Below, piece after piece: positions 41,301-54,024 of a stretch of DNA of 64,000 bases. Under the pieces are notes generated by a model, which was not told where the DNA came from, searched no databases, and was given only the letters and a program-made list of their open reading frames with translations. How positions within the stretch are numbered: position 1 is the stretch's first letter; every line of letters begins with the position of its first letter. The DNA comes from Oxyruncus cristatus. Lineage: Eukaryota > Chordata > Aves > Passeriformes > Cotingidae. The position numbers and the translations under genes were made by a program. The stretch is taken from positions 310,001 to 374,000 of the forward strand of contig VXAY01000770.1 of assembly GCA_013399855.1 (NCBI GenBank). Reading direction: 5' to 3'.

Positions 41301-44300
41301 TTAATCCTCCTTACCTGCTTACCATTAGGAGAGTTTGCTTTAGAGAGATAAAAAGAGTTGCTTTAAGCACAGCTATGACCAAGATCTGGTGCCTCAGACT
41401 TGGTCTTGATGATCAAAATCCCTAAAATCTAAGGACAGACTAGTGAGACAAATGCAAAACCTGGCCAGGGGTTCATTTACAAGGATGCTTACTTCAAATC
41501 ACCACTGGCCCCAATTAGCCCACAGGCTGAGGAAATGCCTTCAGAGAGCACATCCTTTTATCTCTGCCTCCAAAGGAGCACAACTAAAAGGGTTCACGAT
41601 ATCTTTGCCACAGTGGGAGCATCAAGTCAAATGTGAAATAAGCAAGGAAGGCAAGCGGATCACTTATTTCCCCTGAGAGAAAATGATGGATGCTGACAGG
41701 CTGATAAAACCACTAAAACCTGATCCTACTCGCCACATGGCAGGGTCAAACAAATCCAATGCAAATCTCTTCAGTGTTTCCCACAGCTGTACAACAGGCA
41801 AAGAAACATCAGGTGAGGATTAAATTGAGAAATTAACTCTCCAACACTGTAGTAACTGAATGCTGTACCATTTTGGAAATCTTTGAAAGATATTTCCCCA
41901 CCCCACCCAGGTCTTTAAATCCAAAAATCCCTCTCCGAGAAGTGAGCTCTAAAACAACACACAAGAATTCACAGATTGGATAAAATCACCACGCGGCGCA
42001 AGGTCACCACAAAACATTGAATAAAGATGCAGCTCTGCAGAGGGAGATGTTTCATTGACTGGACTGAGCTTTCTAATTGTGCTGCCTTCATGGTGATAAA
42101 AGAGGAGCATGTTAGCAGAGGTCTGTACATCCCACTCGAATGGAGACAGAGGCCATCCTCCTTGCTAAAACCTCTAGAGAAACAGTATTTCTGCTCTGGT
42201 TCAGATTGACATTTACCAAGAGGCTTAGAGGGAGGTTGCTCACCTCTACCAACCACACTCAGTATTTGTTTACCCTGTTAAGACACTTGGGTTTGGCTTC
42301 TGTTTGCACCCTTACCACTGGCTCACACACATGTGCTGGCTGGAGTGCTGGTCCGTGGGCCCCATCCAGACCACACTGTGGGTCTGAAACACCCCAGCTC
42401 ATGGACACCTTGAGGCTAAGGTGTCAGTGTCAAAACCCAGGAAAGCAGCCTGCCTGGCTTATGCTGGGAGAGGACATTGCTGCTCCACCTCCTCACCAGG
42501 GAGGTACCAACAGAGATGGCACATTTCATAGCTTGGTTTTCCACTCAGCAAGCATAGGTGATAATTTTTGCCACTCCCCTTCATCTAAACCTCACTGTAC
42601 ACAGCTTGTTCCCATGCTGTTGCTCTCCCAACTGTCCTTTTAACCACTTTAATAAAATCAGTTGTAGAGTGCATTGGGTCTGGCCAAGATGGAATCAATT
42701 TTCCCAATAGCAGCCCTCGTAGTGCTGTACTTTGGTAGTTGGAAAGGTGCTCACACAGAACAGGGAGGGAACAAACTTGCCACATGTCTCAGGGACACTG
42801 AAGCCTGAGCCATGCATGGGGGGGTGACAGGGCGTTGCAAGAGAGCCCATGGGATGATGACAACCTCCCGAGAAACAGTCCTGTCCCCGCAGCACAGCTG
42901 TGAAGTGCTGACCACCGTGTGAGCATCTTCAGGGTGTCCAGGATCCAAAAACCCCACCCAGGCATCAGACACACAAATAACTTGGCAGAATTTGCCCTCA
43001 GGATTCAGCAAATTGCCTAGACTCTGTGCCTCTGGTTTCTGGTTTGATGTCTGACTCTTCCATGATGTATTTGGGATGGAGATCAACTCCTGCACAAGAG
43101 GTTCACATCTTAGGGTGCTTCTGTGTTACTTTTAAAACAGGTGATAAATTGTATTTCAGACTCTGTGCATTTATCTTACCAAATTCCCAAACCCACCTTT
43201 GATTTAAGCTGCCAAGTATGCAAATGCTACAGACAGGCTCTGACCATCATCAGCCATTTGCAGGACTCAGATGTGCAATGAAGAAGAAACCCATCCATGA
43301 GCTTGCAGATTCAGCCTCTGCAAGGAGCAGCAAGAATTTATTTAATTTTTAGCCCAGATCCCTGCAGCAAGCCCACCTTGTTTGAAAAGAACCCCTTCCA
43401 AATTAAGTCATAGCTCTGTTGAAATCTGTGCTATGAACGTGACGCACACTCAATTTTCAAGGAACCAAATTGATTGTGAAGGCTGAAAGCCAGGGCCTGC
43501 AGCTCAGCTGGAAGGGCTGCAGCTGAAGTACTCAGATGAGAAAGCCCATATGCACCTGAGGTTTCCTCGGATTCCTGTAAATTTTCATAGTCAGACTGCT
43601 GGGCAAAATGGACACTGTTGCCTTCTGCACACGCTGCCAGGGCAGGCTGTGTACTTGGCCAGCTCCTCAGCACAAGCAAAATGGCACTGGCCAGGCAAGA
43701 ATCAACAAAACACAATTTAAAATGGATTCTTCTCTTTGCTGTCCTGAGCACCCCAGCAGCCATGCCCAAGTGTGCCAGCTTGGTGTGCTCCTGCCTCTCC
43801 CTCTCAGCTGGCATTGCTATAAGGTATGAACAAGGGCATTCTCCTTTTTGGGCAGATGCAAAGCTGCAGGAGAGGACAAGAAAAAAAACCCTCTCTTTAG
43901 CCCTTTTTAAGCATCAAATCTTTCCCACTTTACCTCACCTCCCTAAAAATCCACACAGCTTTCTAATCCGCACACCCAGTCCTCTGTGACAACATAGCAC
44001 ACAACTAAAAAATAAATAAATAAAAAAATACAACGAACCTTCCCCATTTCAATTAACTTTTTATGACTTCTTGAAAACCATCTGTGTAATTTTGCGGCAT
44101 TTCCTTTTAATCCCACTGACAGAATTATGTTCATCTGCCTGAAACACCTCACTTGTTGTGACTATCACAAGACCTCATTTGGTGGACGTCACGGTCCATT
44201 ACCTATTTTTAATAGCAGGCCAGCATCTCTCCACTTTGTGTGAGCTGCAGCAAGCAGTGCTATCCTGCAGCCACAGCAGCCCAAGGCTCACCAGCACAGA

Positions 44301-46379
44301 GCAGCAGGGAGTAAGGTGGTTTTTGCTTATACACCTGGGTACGGGTGTTTTGGAGCCACATACCTGTCTCCTCATTACAGATGCGTATGCCCATGCAAAG
44401 GGCATTTTACACCTACTTTTGACAAATGTTGATGGGTGCACTGGGACCGAGGCAGCCTGGCACACATCTGAATATATCTGGAGCCCACTAAACCTCACCA
44501 CCGTCCCATGGGACAGGGCAGGATCCAAGGGGAGGTCTGCAAGTAGGGAGCTTGCATGGCCACTAGCAGGGCAGCCTCCCTCAGCCCCTTCCCTCATGTG
44601 CCAATACAGAGACTTATCCCCTCGGCTCTGGGGAGCCAGGGCATACCCTTCTCCTGCTTCTCTTCCCTTCTGTTTACATAGCACTCAAGTGCTCCAAGGA
44701 TGTATTTGCACAGCCCCTGGCACTACGTGTCCCTATAGTGCAAGTAATCCCATCATAAAAGTTGGAGAATTGGGCTGCCTCTGCTGCCTTCAGCTTTCCT
44801 ACTAAAAGGGCTTCGTGCCCTGATTTAGCAGAGCTATCTTTAAGAGGCTGCTTTTAATTTTATGGTCTTCTGGTGGGCTTTTAATCTTTAGAAGAGACTA
44901 AGAGCAAGACAATAGTTTTGAAACAGTATTAAGAGGGCAGTTGCAGAGAGCTGGCCCATCTGCTACTCCAAGCGGCATTTTGAGCATCGATAAACAACAG
45001 GGATGGCAAAAGCACCACTTCCAAAAATTCAACCATCAGTTGGCAGAAAGAGTTAAAAGACTGATGTGGGCTTCAGTAGGTTATGCTTGTCCCCAGGCTC
45101 CCCACCAGCTCCTCAGAGTGTGCCTAACACCCTCCACTCAGCTCACGGTATCTATCTGCCTGTCAGAGCAAATATCAGAATGATTTTTTCAAGTGTCTGT
45201 GTCTCCTCACTTGCATAAGCATGCAAGGGGCTTACTCACCAACAATTAGGTAGTAGTTGTTGCAGTATGTAAACCTTTGAAATGGAGATTTCTTGGGAAA
45301 GTGAAGGGTTGGGGTTATTTTCTTTCTACAAATTCAAATGCTGTCAGAATGGTATGTGATAAAAAATTCATAACAACCCCTCCAGGCTAGAAGAGCGGCT
45401 GCTTATTGTATTTACTAAGCCACTGCCTGGGAGCCTGAAGCCTGATTTCACACCAATCCACTCATTAAACATCTAGATCAACATCGTACAGATTAGGGTG
45501 AAATACAAACATCAACACTGGATCTGCTGCAGAGATCACAGCAAGAAGGAAACAAAAGCCCCGTGCTTGTTTTTTTGTTGTAGTTTTTTTTTTTTCCGAA
45601 AAATCCCTCTTTCAGCAGTACCAGTAAGCACCTTGCTTCTCCTTGCTGCGTTCTCCCTCACATGCTCCTTTCTGCCAGGTTTTGCTGAAGGATCAACAAT
45701 CCAAACCAAAGCCTGCATGTGACAGCATTGGAGCCGGTTGATAACACTGCTGTGTGGCATATTACACTGACTTTTCCTGAATCCACAATCTCTTATTTTA
45801 TGGTGCTCTCCCAGGTGAAACCACACCATACTACTGACTATTGTTTAAGCTGTTTCTCTTGCTAAAGAGGAAGGACTGCTCACTGAAAGATGAGCTCTGT
45901 GTGGTCTCCCCTGTGTATGTTTTCTCCATCTTAATGAGCTTACACAGGAAAGGTTAAAGCTAATATCAGAGATACCAATTCCTCAAAATCATGATCTGAT
46001 AGGGAGAGATTATCACGCTGAAATGGCTCATTTAAAAGGAGGCAGCTAATAGCTACACTTAAACCCTGGAAAATCTTTCAGAATATATAGTGTCCCTACC
46101 CTTGACATGCCATTTTGTTGTTTGATTTTTTTTTTTTTTTAAACCCAACAGCATCAGCTTGAAGCTACTCTGAGGTACAAAGGGTGTTTGTTAGTGGTCA
46201 GACTTACATAAATGGTTCTGTGTTTTCAAGCATAATTATGGAGTTTTTTAGCTCTTCCATGTTGCTGCCTGGGAGACCACAAAAAGTGTAAGAAAAACTA
46301 GCTTTGGCAAAATGCTTACACGGAGAAGAGAGAAGCCTCCTAGACCCAGGGATCTCCAGAAAACTGATGTCCTACGTGG
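38336..46379. other. Noncoding stretch with the longest chance open frames
   Basis: This part is slightly GC-richer, which lengthens random open frames. The longest is 215 codons at 44158-44805 plus, but it starts at GTG and has no ATG until about residue 147. An antisense 161-codon frame covers the same DNA. A 167-codon frame at 42140-42643 plus does begin with ATG (METEAI). None shows a domain, signal peptide or repeat I know. A short (AAAT)n tract lies near 44007-44029, and poly-T tracts near 45.6 and 46.1 kb. Confidence 0.55.
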
Positions 46380-46482
46380 CACTGAGAGGAGACTCTGCAA
46401 ACCACAAGCAGCACAACAGCAGAAAGGGAACCCAGGTGATAAAAACTGATGGGAGTCAATAAAATTAAATGATATATCAAGA
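46380..46482 (+). repeat. Copy 1 of a 103-bp direct repeat
   Basis: This segment matches 48820-48922 at 94 of 103 positions with no gaps. The first 51 bp are identical. A 10-bp patch (46431-46440) then matches at only 3 positions, and the last 42 bp differ at 2. Similarity stops abruptly on both sides. CCTAC occurs just outside each end (46370-46374 and 46484-46488), possibly a target-site duplication but not at the exact borders. No known repeat family is recognised. It contains AATAAA. Confidence 0.9.
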
Positions 46483-48819
46483 ACCTACTTTCTCATAAAA
46501 AAGGCCCAGTTTTGTTTGGTATCACAGTATGTTCAGGGTGATGAAACATGCCTAAAGGGATCTCTGAATTGCCCACATCTCTAGTATTTCTAGTAGCTGC
46601 AACACCAGCGAGTTCACAGAGCAACTTTTGTGTAGGATCCACACACCTTCACAAGGCTCATAAGACTCCATTCCCACAACAGCTCGACAGCTCAGTCCTC
46701 CTAGCACTGCTGTACCACCCCCCTCCAGCACAGTACAGGGCTGCTGGTTCTCCTTTGGAGAACAAAGGCCCAGAAAGGCTTTGCGTTTGCCCAAAATACT
46801 AGATTGTCCCTCCAGCTTGCAAGCTGAAACCAGCTGATTGCTCTTAAGTACTGCCAGGGCTGATCCTCAGCCACTCCTAACCCACAGAGCCCTCTGGATC
46901 ACCTGCAAACTGGAGCATTTAAATATGCCAAGGACAAAGCAGTTGGTGCTCAAGATGCAAGATCAGGCCACCTCCTTGCCCAACTGCCTCGTCATGCACA
47001 GCTTTGCTTGTACAAGAGGGGAATGGAACTGTTATTTCCATTGCAGGAATGCCTACGCACTCGATGCCAGATCATGGCTCCCCTGTGTCAGGTACATCCT
47101 GTTCAAACACACACATACACAAGTAAAGTCCTTCCTTTAAAGAGCTTTAAGTCTAACTATGGAACTAGTGGGTTGTAAGCATGACCTTGATATCAAGGGA
47201 TTAGTCCCCTGAACAAAAAATCTGCTGCATCAGGCATTAGCACCAAAACCCAAAATACACCCCAACTGAGACAACACAACACAAGTCTCCTGCCATAAAA
47301 ATAAAGAGATCAATGAATGCTTCAAAGAGCGCAATAAAAGTGGAATGATACTCCAGGTTTCCTAGAAACCCATCTCAGAGCCTGGCACTGGCAGAAGCCT
47401 TTCACACAGCAGCATGGGAGATGCAATCTAAGCATCCTCCCAGGAGGGCACCTCCAAGGGAACAAATCCCTCTGGCTGGCAGCCGTGATCAGCTCTCTGC
47501 AAAGATGTGCCCTAGGAGCTCCCTAAGTTTCTGCTGCAGCTTGTGAATGAGAAAAGGAGAGCATGTACCACGAGTAAACAAGGGCTTTATTCCAGCCCTT
47601 CTTGCCACTCTCACACAACAAAATTTCTCTGAAAACCAGAAACAGCAGCTGTCCTCTGAGATGCTCAGCAACAATGTCTCATTTAATAAAAAAAAACCCA
47701 ACTCAAGCCTTTTGATTTGCAGCACTTTCTGGTACAGGCTAAAACACTTTACATGGAGTCCTCCTCCATTTTCAGACCTGGGTTTCTAAAATGCTCTAAA
47801 AAAAAAATAAAAAAGATGCCCACCATTGCTTTAAACTGCAAAACTGAGGCTGTAATTGGAGAGAGAAAAGGACTCTTCCTCTTTCAAGTCCCCATCTTGG
47901 GCACTGCTCAGACAACAACTCAGTTACACAGCCCTTAGGCTAGTGATGGACACCTGGTATGGTCTGAAAGAGCAGAAGGACAAGATGCATCTCTGCATCT
48001 CCTCCTTGGTAGCAAGGATATCAGCTGCTTGCTAGGTATTAAAATGAAAGACCTCCATGTACTGCCAGGGGTAAAAACCCAACTTCTCTTTTTGAGACTT
48101 CAGCCTCTAGACCATCCTCCTTCCCTAATAGTATTTGTTCCTACACTTGTGCTTGTTGAAGAGGTGTGAAACAGAACTCATTATCAAGATAAATTACCTA
48201 AAACAAAAACCTCCATAAGTGACAAAATCAAAGGTTACATAGTGCTGCACAATCCAGAGACTCCAATGCACAAATCCAGGTTAATCTACCACATTAAGAT
48301 AATTTGGTGGCAAACAAAGCCCCAAGTCTTTACATCTCTGGTGCAGAAGAACAGTTGACACGGGACCTCACAAGCTGGCTCATCAGAGGCAGCCCTACAA
48401 CTTTTACAACCCCCTTCCTTGCCATTACCAGGGTGGAAAAAGCAGACAGATTTCTGCTAAGCTTCATAGCCAGGTTCAGTGGAGCCAGCATTAGCCATCC
48501 CAGCCCCAGGCTGTCTAATTAAGCGTAACTACGTGCTGCTCCAAGTCCCTGTTGTGCAGCTCCAAGAAACACAGGACTGCCTGGCTTTTGAACATGTCAC
48601 TTTTTAAAAACCAAGCTGCTCATAATTTTAGGAGAGCAGAGGTAGCACTATGGATTCAGTAACCCAGGATTTTCAGAGACACTACTGAGGCTTACTTTTA
48701 TTTGCCCTGAGAAAGGAAAAAAAAAAATAAATACAGCAACACCACCAGAAGTAAAGATGACAAATTCTCCCAACTCCACAGTGAGGGAAAGATCAGGTAG
48801 AGTACAACATAAAGACTGT
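46483..48819. other. Noncoding spacer between the 103-bp repeats
   Basis: No gene is supported. A sequence near 47.81-47.86 kb has a weak inverse-MIR look (AAACTGAGGC) but fades quickly. An A-rich patch lies at about 47.79-47.82 kb. Confidence 0.6.
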
Positions 48820-48922
48820 CACTGAGAGGAGACTCTGCAAACCACAAGCAGCACAACAGCAGAAAGGGAAGAATTTTGACAAAAACTGACAGGAGTCAAT
48901 AAAATTAAATGATATATCAAGA
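48820..48922 (+). repeat. Copy 2 of a 103-bp direct repeat
   Basis: This is the direct-orientation partner of 46380-46482, offset by exactly 2440 bp. Its central 10-bp patch (48871-48880) differs at seven of ten positions, and the flanks on both sides are unrelated to those of copy 1. The sharp shared ends suggest a discrete mobile or duplicated unit, or a young local duplication trimmed at its ends. Confidence 0.9.
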
Positions 48923-51900
48923 TACACTTTTCAAAGTATCTTCAATTTTTCCCTCATCTTCCTACTTCTAGCTATTGTATTTCAAGTCTGGAGCAAACAC
49001 TCCAGCAAAATACTGTTTCGCCTTTGAGCCATACAACACTTGGTGCAGGGTAAAATCTACCACACAGGCTTTGCCTAACTGCTGAATTTGAAGAAGGGCA
49101 TTTTCCTTAGACACTGCAGAGCCCTGGCTCACTTTTAAGCTTTGGGTAAAAACTGTGCTTGGGTGAAAGTAGCTCATATTTCCCCTGCACTAGCTCACCA
49201 TCCCTTAGTCATGGGAGGAATGAAATAAACTCACATCACCGTGTTATCTTACAAGTCAATGGAGCTCTAAATTGCCTTTAAATCTGAGGTCTAGTCTACC
49301 TTCTGCACAGCAAACCGCCTTCTCACAGCATCTGCAGGGGCTGGAGAGAAACTGCGCTCCTGCTTTCCTCCCAGGTCAGACTACTAGGCTTAATATCCCA
49401 ACTACAGGTCAGCCCCCCTTCAAGAGTACCCTCTTACTCCTCACTCGAGAGCTCAGACATTTCCTCACTGATCACTCTTGCTGAGGGTCCCCAAGCCCAG
49501 CAGTAGCAGAGAGAGCAAGTAATTACTTCTGCTTCAGCTCCACCTCTTTGGGGCTGAAGTAGGAAGCTTTGTGCTGAGGTCCCCCAGTGTTCTTTGAGAG
49601 TGGAAGGGAAGGGCAATTGTACCCTACACTAAGGCTGCAGCATGGTTAGCCCTGAAAATCAGGCATGCTTGACCCTGCTTCTTCCAGAAGCCTCCTCCCA
49701 GTGACAGGGCTACAGATGAGAGAGGCACTCTGCTTTCATCCAAAGAGAGATCAATAAAACTGACAGCCACAGCCAAAGAAACATAGAAAAAGGTTCAACT
49801 TGCATGGATTTGGGATTTACACACTCCACTGAAACACATTCTGTTGTGACATGTCACTTCTAAAATCCTGTATCCGAACATAAATCAAGACACAACTGAT
49901 GCACGGGCTTTCCTCTGAGGCAGTCACCTTTTGCCTGCACCCCCAGGAATAGAGGCAGTGACCTACTCACCCTGGGATGGTGGGGACTGCTACTTTCCTA
50001 TGTTAAATTGCAGCATCCAGAGAGCACGGCCTCAGAGACGCGTCTGCCCACCCTGACTAACTTTGGCAAAGGTTTGCACATTAAAAAAATGAGCACAAGC
50101 TCAGGGTGAGAATTTCAAAGCTCTGATCTACAAATACCAGTTAAACCAGATGCCACTGGATGTGGTGGATGCAGGAGGTGAATACATGCTTCCATGCATT
50201 TAGGGCTAAGTTAGTGGGAGAAAGGGGAGCTAAAGATGAGCTTCTGGAGAATATCCAAGAGGTTCCAAGGCTGATACATGTCTGCAATGGGAAACTGGGC
50301 TGAATGGATTTAGCACTGAAAAAGATCTGTAGAAGGCAGTCCCTAAATCACAATAAAAAAGAATTATAGACATAACTCAGCCCTTTTTCTGTTTTGTTGG
50401 TTTTTGGGTGTTTTTTTGGTTTTGGCTTTTTTCCCCCCTGTATGTGCTCTTATTTGACACGAAAGCAATGACATTCACTTGTTCAAGTCCTGAAGGAATT
50501 AGGTAAACACAAATCTTTTGGTTGGTTGATTATTCTAGAGACTTGAAGCACCAATTATCACTGCTGGAACTCCATGCATTTTCCTGACAGGTCTACTTAT
50601 TAAAGAAATTTTACACATTTGATGAAGGATTTCCCCCTCAACACACCAAGAAAGATGAAATCCTCTTTGCAGTCACGTCATTTACATGTCTAATCTTTTG
50701 AGTTCTGCCCATCAGCTCTGCCCAGCATGCCCTTTAGAGCCTAAACCCCTGGTCAGAAAAGCCAGATGAAATACATTAATTATTATTTAGAAAATTCAGA
50801 TTTCAAACCTATGGCTTTCCTTGAGATGGTTTTTCTTGCTTGTTTGGATGCACAGCTTCAGTTTATATTTTGCTGCTTGCCATTGATGTTTTTGTTGTAA
50901 GCTGAAAGAAAAAAGGCAGTAGGAAAAATGTTCCATCCTCCTGACTCATGTGTGATTAAAACATTAGCTAGAATAGTGCTGGGATGTGTTTTTTTTCTTT
51001 TTTTTAATTAAACAATACTATTGAAGGTAATCCATGACATGTTTTTTCACTTTATTTCACTTTACTCGTTGTGATGAGTGCTAATCACGGCACAGCCAGG
51101 AGCAAAACCACCATGAAAACCAGCTCCCATGTACCTGATAAAGCCTTCCTGGTATTTCTTGGTAGATGCCTCCAGTCTGGGCTCAATAAAGGATTAAAAA
51201 AATTTATTTTGAAGTACTTGATGGAAGAATAGAAGGGTGTGTTTATGTGTCTAAACAGCACATGTAAATAAATGAGGAAACACAACCCTTATAACAATGT
51301 TCTCCATCACAGACCCTGCGTAAGCGGTGTGTCACTAGGATGTTCATGAACCCCTTAAGCAGATAGATGCATACACTGATGTCAATAACATTAAATGCCT
51401 TGCTGAATCAAAGCCTGCCCAATGAAGGAGATTTTCAGGAGAAAAGAACCATGCAGTTGAAGACCACCTCACATAGCACCTGGAAAAAGCTTAAGTTACA
51501 TGGTCAATGCAGTTCCTCAGGTATTTTCCAAATGCTCACCACCACAACCCAAACGCTCTTTTAATAAGGCTTGGAGGGTTGTTCCATTACCTTCCATCCA
51601 TCCCTTACTTCCATCCACTCAGTAAAGAGAATAATACCAAAAAACTGTCCTGGCATAATTCACTGAATCATCATCCCTGGTTCAAACTTTTTGGTGAATG
51701 CTATGGGACCAAGCATATTAATATATCTCACGTGTTTCCTCCTAGAAGGGCTACCCTCAGGAAGGAAATATGTCAACGTGAAGAGCAAGAGGGCCAGGGC
51801 AGCACTCTGCAGCACGTCTTGGAGCACCCAACCGCAAAGGCAGCGCTGTTCTACATTTAACAAGAGGCGAGACCATGCACAAATCTCAACTCAAAATTGC

Positions 51901-52500
51901 CTCAAAGCACCTCTCCTGCTCTGTGTCTGAATCCTCCTTTACTTCAGCAGCACAAAGCTCCTCATCCTGTCCCCCCCCAAAAAGGATGGTGGTACCAGTT
52001 TTCAACCCACAAAGATCTCTCCGTCAATATTCCAGACCACAAGTTTGCAGGAGAATACATTACTGTTTCCCAATCTACCTGTCAAAGAAAAAAGCATTGA
52101 GTTACTCTGCAAGACCACTGAGAAGGTGGGATATTTAGGAAAAGTACTGCCTTCCAGAAATAAAGAGAAAACTTCTGGTTACAGACTGTGTGTTGCCAGC
52201 TTAAACCCCTGAAAGAGTGAGTCATCTATTCTCATCCTGTCCCAAGAAAGGCTGCAACACCAACAACTATTGGCATTTTACTGGAAGAAAATGTTCCAAA
52301 TATGACAAAAGCAAGGAGGACTGGAGTCCTTTAATAAAATGTAAATATTGTTTGTTTTCGCAAACTGTGACTCAGCCAAATACCTCCAAAGTTATTAAAA
52401 CTTGGTAGCTACAGGGCTCACGCCATGTCCCATCAATGCAACCAAAAAACACTGTAGCTTTATGTTACTTACACTCCCTCACAGTATTAAAACATACATT
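48923..52500. other. Noncoding stretch, no gene recognised
   Basis: No gene is supported. A G/T-rich tract at about 50391-50437 (T runs broken by GG and GGG) resembles the 35.7 kb tract read from its other strand. Poly-T occurs near 51.0 kb. Confidence 0.6.
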
Positions 52501-52530
52501 GAAAATTAGCTTGCTCAGTAGCTAATTTTC
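52501..52530. repeat. Perfect inverted repeat, 11-bp arms
   Basis: GAAAATTAGCT and AGCTAATTTTC are exact reverse complements around an 8-nt TGCTCAGT loop. The stem is too short for a typical microRNA precursor (about 22 bp or more) and pairing does not continue outward. It could be a dyad binding site containing TAAT homeodomain cores, or a remnant of a terminal inverted repeat. Confidence 0.9.
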
Positions 52531-53738
52531 TTTAACAATCAGACCGAGGTTTATAAATTACAGAATTCCAACAAAAGGATCAATAGGTTTGTTGAGGTAG
52601 GGGAGGGAGAGTGGGATGCCTTCTCCCAGCATATTATCAATACTCAGAAAAATTAGCATCGTGTTCTTCAGTAGGACTGGCTCTATATCCAAGAAGTAGA
52701 GTGTGACCCATTGATTTTAAAGCTCATGGCCCAGCACAAGAGAAGTCATGTCCACTTCTGGATGCATCTCTTCTCTACCCACTGCAAAGCCTCATGAATG
52801 CAACAAGCAGGGAAAAAAAAAAACCATATACTGGCACAATTACATCAATTACAGCATTAGTGTACTGGTATTACAACTTACTCTGGAAGGCTTGCAAAGG
52901 GCTAAATGTCAAGAACATCTCTGCTAGGAAATTAATATTCAAAGGGGTATTAAAGCACATATTAGCTGTACACAGTAACTTATCAGCACCATTCACCACG
53001 AAGCAGGGATGAGAAGAACTTCCCTGTGAACAAAGCTGAGCAAGCCAATGCTGCATATGATCTGATTTGTTTTGACACAACTGCATTGTTGAACATTTGC
53101 CATTGTGCTTTTGTAGGACAAGGCATTTAGCACTCGGTGCACTGGGCTCATGTACCCCCGCCTGCTCTCCCTGACATTATACTGCTGCTCAACGGCAAGT
53201 GAGCACTCTGAGCAAAATGTTTAATTTGCAGGCACGTGAGATTCCCTTTTTGATTATCTATCTCCCCACACAATAAAATCCAGCTGATGCAGAACTCTAT
53301 AAGTGCTGCCAAGTCAAACTGCAGGCAAAGGTTCATTTAGAGGCACAGAAACACCTCTGAAATTCTCATTTATCGGATTCCGCTGCCAATCACATTAATT
53401 CCAGCACAAATGTCAAAATAAGATTAATAAAAAGTTGCCTGATTAAAGGAGTGAGCAACAAGGATGGCTCCTTATTTATAGTTTAAAACAAAAGCTTCAT
53501 TTAAATTAAGTCATTCCCTCCCTCTTCTGCACCTGCAAACGCAAGCTCTTTAAACAAGATGCAATTATTTAACCAGGATAAATCAGCAAGAAGTCAGTAC
53601 CAAGAAGAAATTCTCTGCAGAATTTCACTCAGTCTTACTAAAATGACAAGGAAACAAACATCTTTCTTCCCAAGCAGATGTTTGATATATTTACCTTATA
53701 CACCTGCATGCCCACTGTAGCAAAATCTTGAGCATTTC
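52531..53738. other. Noncoding stretch, possibly conserved near its end
   Basis: No gene is supported. A MEF2-consensus site TTATTTATAG lies at 53472-53481, within AT-rich sequence of the kind often seen in conserved noncoding elements. Conservation cannot be judged here. Confidence 0.55.
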
Positions 53739-54024
53739 ATCACTGGATGGTTTGAGTTGAAAGGGACATTAGAGATCACCTACTCCCAACCCCCTGCCAC
53801 AGGCAGGAACACTTTCCACTAGACCACGTTGCTCAGAGTTCCGTGCAACCTGGTCTTGAACACTTCCAGGGATGGAAAGGCCACAATCTTTCTGAGTAGC
53901 CTGTTCCAGTGCCTCATCACCTTTCCAGGGAAGAATTTCTTCTCAATATCTACCTGCTCTCCTCCAACTTAGGGCCACTCCCTCTTGTCCTATCACTACG
54001 TGCCCTTGTGAAAAGTCCCTCTCT
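53739..54024 (-). mobile_element. CR1 LINE, 3'-end fragment (5'-truncated)
   Basis: The plus strand carries the standard inverse CR1 3' end: GGATGGTTTGAGTTGAAAGG, CCAACCCCCTGCCACAGG, CACTTTCCACTAGACCACG, GAACACTTCCAGGGATGG, AGCCTGTTCCAGTGCCTCA and CCTCTTGTCCTATCACTACG, in the expected order. The element is on the minus strand, with its 3' end at the left. It is 5'-truncated, as almost all CR1 copies are, and ends at about 54024. The terminal 8-mer repeat normally found at the 3' end is eroded. Divergence from the remembered consensus suggests an old insertion. CR1 is the main LINE of birds and other reptiles. Confidence 0.95.
53819..54020 (-). pseudogene. Remnant of the CR1 ORF2 C-terminus
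   Basis: Read on the minus strand, the CR1 fragment keeps the end of the ORF2 polyprotein, which in intact elements carries endonuclease and reverse transcriptase. SDRTRG and a KLEES motif appear in one frame. After a small deletion near 53950, a KKFF...RHWNRL...FPSLEVFKTRL stretch continues in another frame to a TAG at 53821-53819. These are the family's conserved C-terminal words. The catalytic domains are absent because of 5' truncation, so the copy cannot be active. Confidence 0.85.

Noticed and set aside
42140..42643. 167-codon ATG-initiated plus-strand frame
   Set aside because: No domain, signal peptide or codon pattern supports it, overlapping frames are also open, and it lies in GC-richer DNA where long random frames are expected.
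43431..43814. 127-codon minus-strand frame with a protein-like patch (QSDYENLQESEETS)
   Set aside because: The flanking splice signals are weak, no family is recognised, and plus-strand frames are open over the same DNA.
47810..47865. Inverse MIR-like AAACTGAGGC segment
   Set aside because: Similarity fades after about 40 bp and the GGTCACAC block expected next is missing.
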